Assembly (NCBI GenBank): GCA_031292515.1
Contig: JARLGZ010000081.1
Coordinates: 1 to 64,000, forward strand
DNA length: 64,000 nucleotides
Source: Puia sp.
GTDB taxonomy: Bacteria > Bacteroidota > Bacteroidia > Chitinophagales > Chitinophagaceae
Direction: 5' to 3'
Both the position numbers and the translations under genes were made by a program. Under the pieces are notes generated by a model. It had not been told where the DNA came from. It saw only the letters and a program-made list of their open reading frames with translations, and searched no databases. Positions 62,704 to 64,000 of this stretch are shown here, in pieces (positions within the stretch are counted from its first letter, which is position 1; every line of letters begins with the position of its first letter).

Positions 62704-64000
62704 ATGATGCAATTAGACGTTTTTAGCACAGACAGCCAGAAGAGCGGATTTCGCCTGCAATACATGGAAGTCCTCAACTGGGGAACTTTCGACCAGTATA
62801 TCTATTCCATAAAGCCGGGCGGCGAGACAAGCCTTCTCACCGGTGCGAACGCCAGCGGCAAGACCACGTTCGTGGATGCCCTCCTGACCCTGATCGTACC
62901 CGAAAAGAAATACCGCTTCTACAACCAGAGCAGCGGAAGCGAAAAGAAAGGGGACCGCACAGAAGACAGCTACGTGATGGGGGGCTATGGCACCATCAAC
63001 AGCGAAGCCACCGGCGCTACAAAGACCCTGTATCTCCGCGAAAGCAAAGAAGAGGCTTATAGCATCCTGCTCGCCGCCTTTGCCAACGAAGCGGACCAGG
63101 CCGTCAGCCTCTTCCAGGTCCGGTACTATAGCAACGGCGAGATGAAACGGATGTTTGGCATCGCGCACAAGATGCTGCGGATCGAAGACGATTTCAAACC
63201 CTTCGACCTGGGAGGCAATTGGAAAAAACGACTGGACCAGCAATATAACAAGGGCAGCCGAAAGCAGGTAGAGTGGTTTGACGGCCCCGGAAAATATGCC
63301 CAGAGACTGGTGGAAGCCCTCGGCATGCAGAGCATGCAGGCCCTGCACCTCTTCAACCAGACCGTCGGTATAAAAGTCCTGGGAAACCTGGATGACTTCA
63401 TCCGCACCCATATGCTCGAACCCCGGAATATGGAAGAGCAATTCCAGGAACTGAAAAAACATCTCGCCACCCTCCTCGACGCCCAGCGAAACATAGAAAA
63501 GGCAGAGGAGCAGATCCGCCTGCTGCAGCCGATACAGGAACATCATCAAAAGTTTACCGCCTTACAACAGGAGCTTCAGCAAGCCGGCAAACGCCTGCAC
63601 ATCTCCACGATCTGGAACAGCTATACCCGGAACCAGCTCCTGGACCAGGCCCTCGAAACAGGTAAGGGCTCGCTGAAAGAGGCGTCCCGGAAGATAGTAG
63701 ACAACAGGCGCGCGATAGACGAATGGATCGAGAAGGAACGCGTGCTCCAGAACCAGATAGAACAAAACAAGGCCGGCCAGCGGATGAAACAGCTGGAGAA
63801 AGAGATAACGACGTTGCAGGATCGAAAGCAAACGGCTGACAGCCAGCTGGCTCATTTCAAAGAATGGTGCGAGACCCTGAAGATAGAAGAGAATAACTTC
63901 AGCGAAGAAGCCGCCTACAACCGGGCCGTAAAAGAGACAGGACGGATAAGCCACCGCCTGGAGCACGAACAATTGCTGAATAACGAGGACGAGTTTGAAT
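62704..64000 (+). CDS. jetC: Wadjet subunit JetC, SMC-like ATPase (5' part)
   Basis: Open from ATG 62704 to the window edge (432 codons of an expected 1,100 or so). FRLQYMEVLNWGTFDQYIYS leads to the P-loop GANASGKTT (47-55), the head-domain strand continues to about 230, then a coiled coil rich in Glu, Lys and Gln starts. This is the MukB-like motor of Wadjet. The partner nuclease jetD should follow outside the window. ATG codons stand in tandem at 62704 and 62707; either could be used. Confidence 0.92.
   Translation, partial: MMQLDVFSTDSQKSGFRLQYMEVLNWGTFDQYIYSIKPGGETSLLTGANASGKTTFVDALLTLIVPEKKYRFYNQSSGSEKKGDRTEDSYVMGGYGTINSEATGATKTLYLRESKEEAYSILLAAFANEADQAVSLFQVRYYSNGEMKRMFGIAHKMLRIEDDFKPFDLGGNWKKRLDQQYNKGSRKQVEWFDGPGKYAQRLVEALGMQSMQALHLFNQTVGIKVLGNLDDFIRTHMLEPRNMEEQFQELKKHLATLLDAQRNIEKAEEQIRLLQPIQEHHQKFTALQQELQQAGKRLHISTIWNSYTRNQLLDQALETGKGSLKEASRKIVDNRRAIDEWIEKERVLQNQIEQNKAGQRMKQLEKEITTLQDRKQTADSQLAHFKEWCETLKIEENNFSEEAAYNRAVKETGRISHRLEHEQLLNNEDEFE

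Overview
The window looks like chromosomal DNA of a Bacteroidota bacterium, most likely family Chitinophagaceae. The grounds are gene content (GLPGLI protein, M56/BlaI pair, GH92 and GH97 glycosidases, DUF1080 proteins, Tat-exported Gfo/Idh/MocA proteins, FucP-type transporter, oleate hydratase) and TAnnTTTG-type -7 promoter boxes. The family assignment is inference; there is no rRNA and no complete tRNA gene.

Region 1 (1-14.2 kb) is an AT-richer accessory island. It opens with an att-like 13-bp sequence plus a terminator, then a chimeric ORF (tyrosine integrase N-terminus joined to the C-terminus of an AAA/ABC-type ATPase), then a DUF4143 ATPase. Two more att-like copies follow, each with its own terminator. 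Next comes a tightly packed operon: Vsr endonuclease, C5-cytosine methyltransferase, a 57-aa ORF, a MORC/MutL-like GHKL ATPase, a Z1-domain helicase-like protein, a DUF4420 PD-(D/E)XK protein and an AIPR protein. This matches the MORC-containing restriction-modification systems described by Iyer, Abhiman and Aravind (Biology Direct 2008). A second, truncated copy of the DUF4143 ATPase 3' end lies at the far side of the operon, so the module is bracketed by a duplicated gene end.

Region 2 (14.3-52.8 kb) is mostly carbohydrate catabolism and export: a GH92 mannosidase gene with an in-frame stop, sulfatase, GH97, CE4 deacetylase, several Gfo/Idh/MocA oxidoreductases, DUF1080 proteins, a xylose-isomerase-like TIM barrel, a ThuA/propeller/HEAT/cupredoxin fusion with a divergent AraC regulator, a sorbosone-dehydrogenase-like cytochrome c, an acyltransferase-like membrane protein and a FucP-like symporter. 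Together they suggest oxidative (keto-sugar) handling of glycosides or polyols without a SusCD pair. Between them lie housekeeping and stress genes: ArsR-SRPBCC-DoxX, lactate permease, oleate hydratase, MscS channel, Pmp3 peptide and a Rnk/GreA-like factor.

Region 3 (52.9-60.1 kb) holds a BlaI repressor with two well-formed operator dyads, an M56 (BlaR1-like) membrane peptidase, a GLPGLI protein and a TonB-receptor-like outer-membrane protein, followed by two paralogous small exported proteins.

Region 4 (60.5-64.0 kb) is the start of a Wadjet anti-plasmid system: jetA, jetB and a 5' part of jetC that runs off the window.

Short degenerate tandem repeats (units of 12-28 bp) recur at gene ends and inside a few coding regions across the window.
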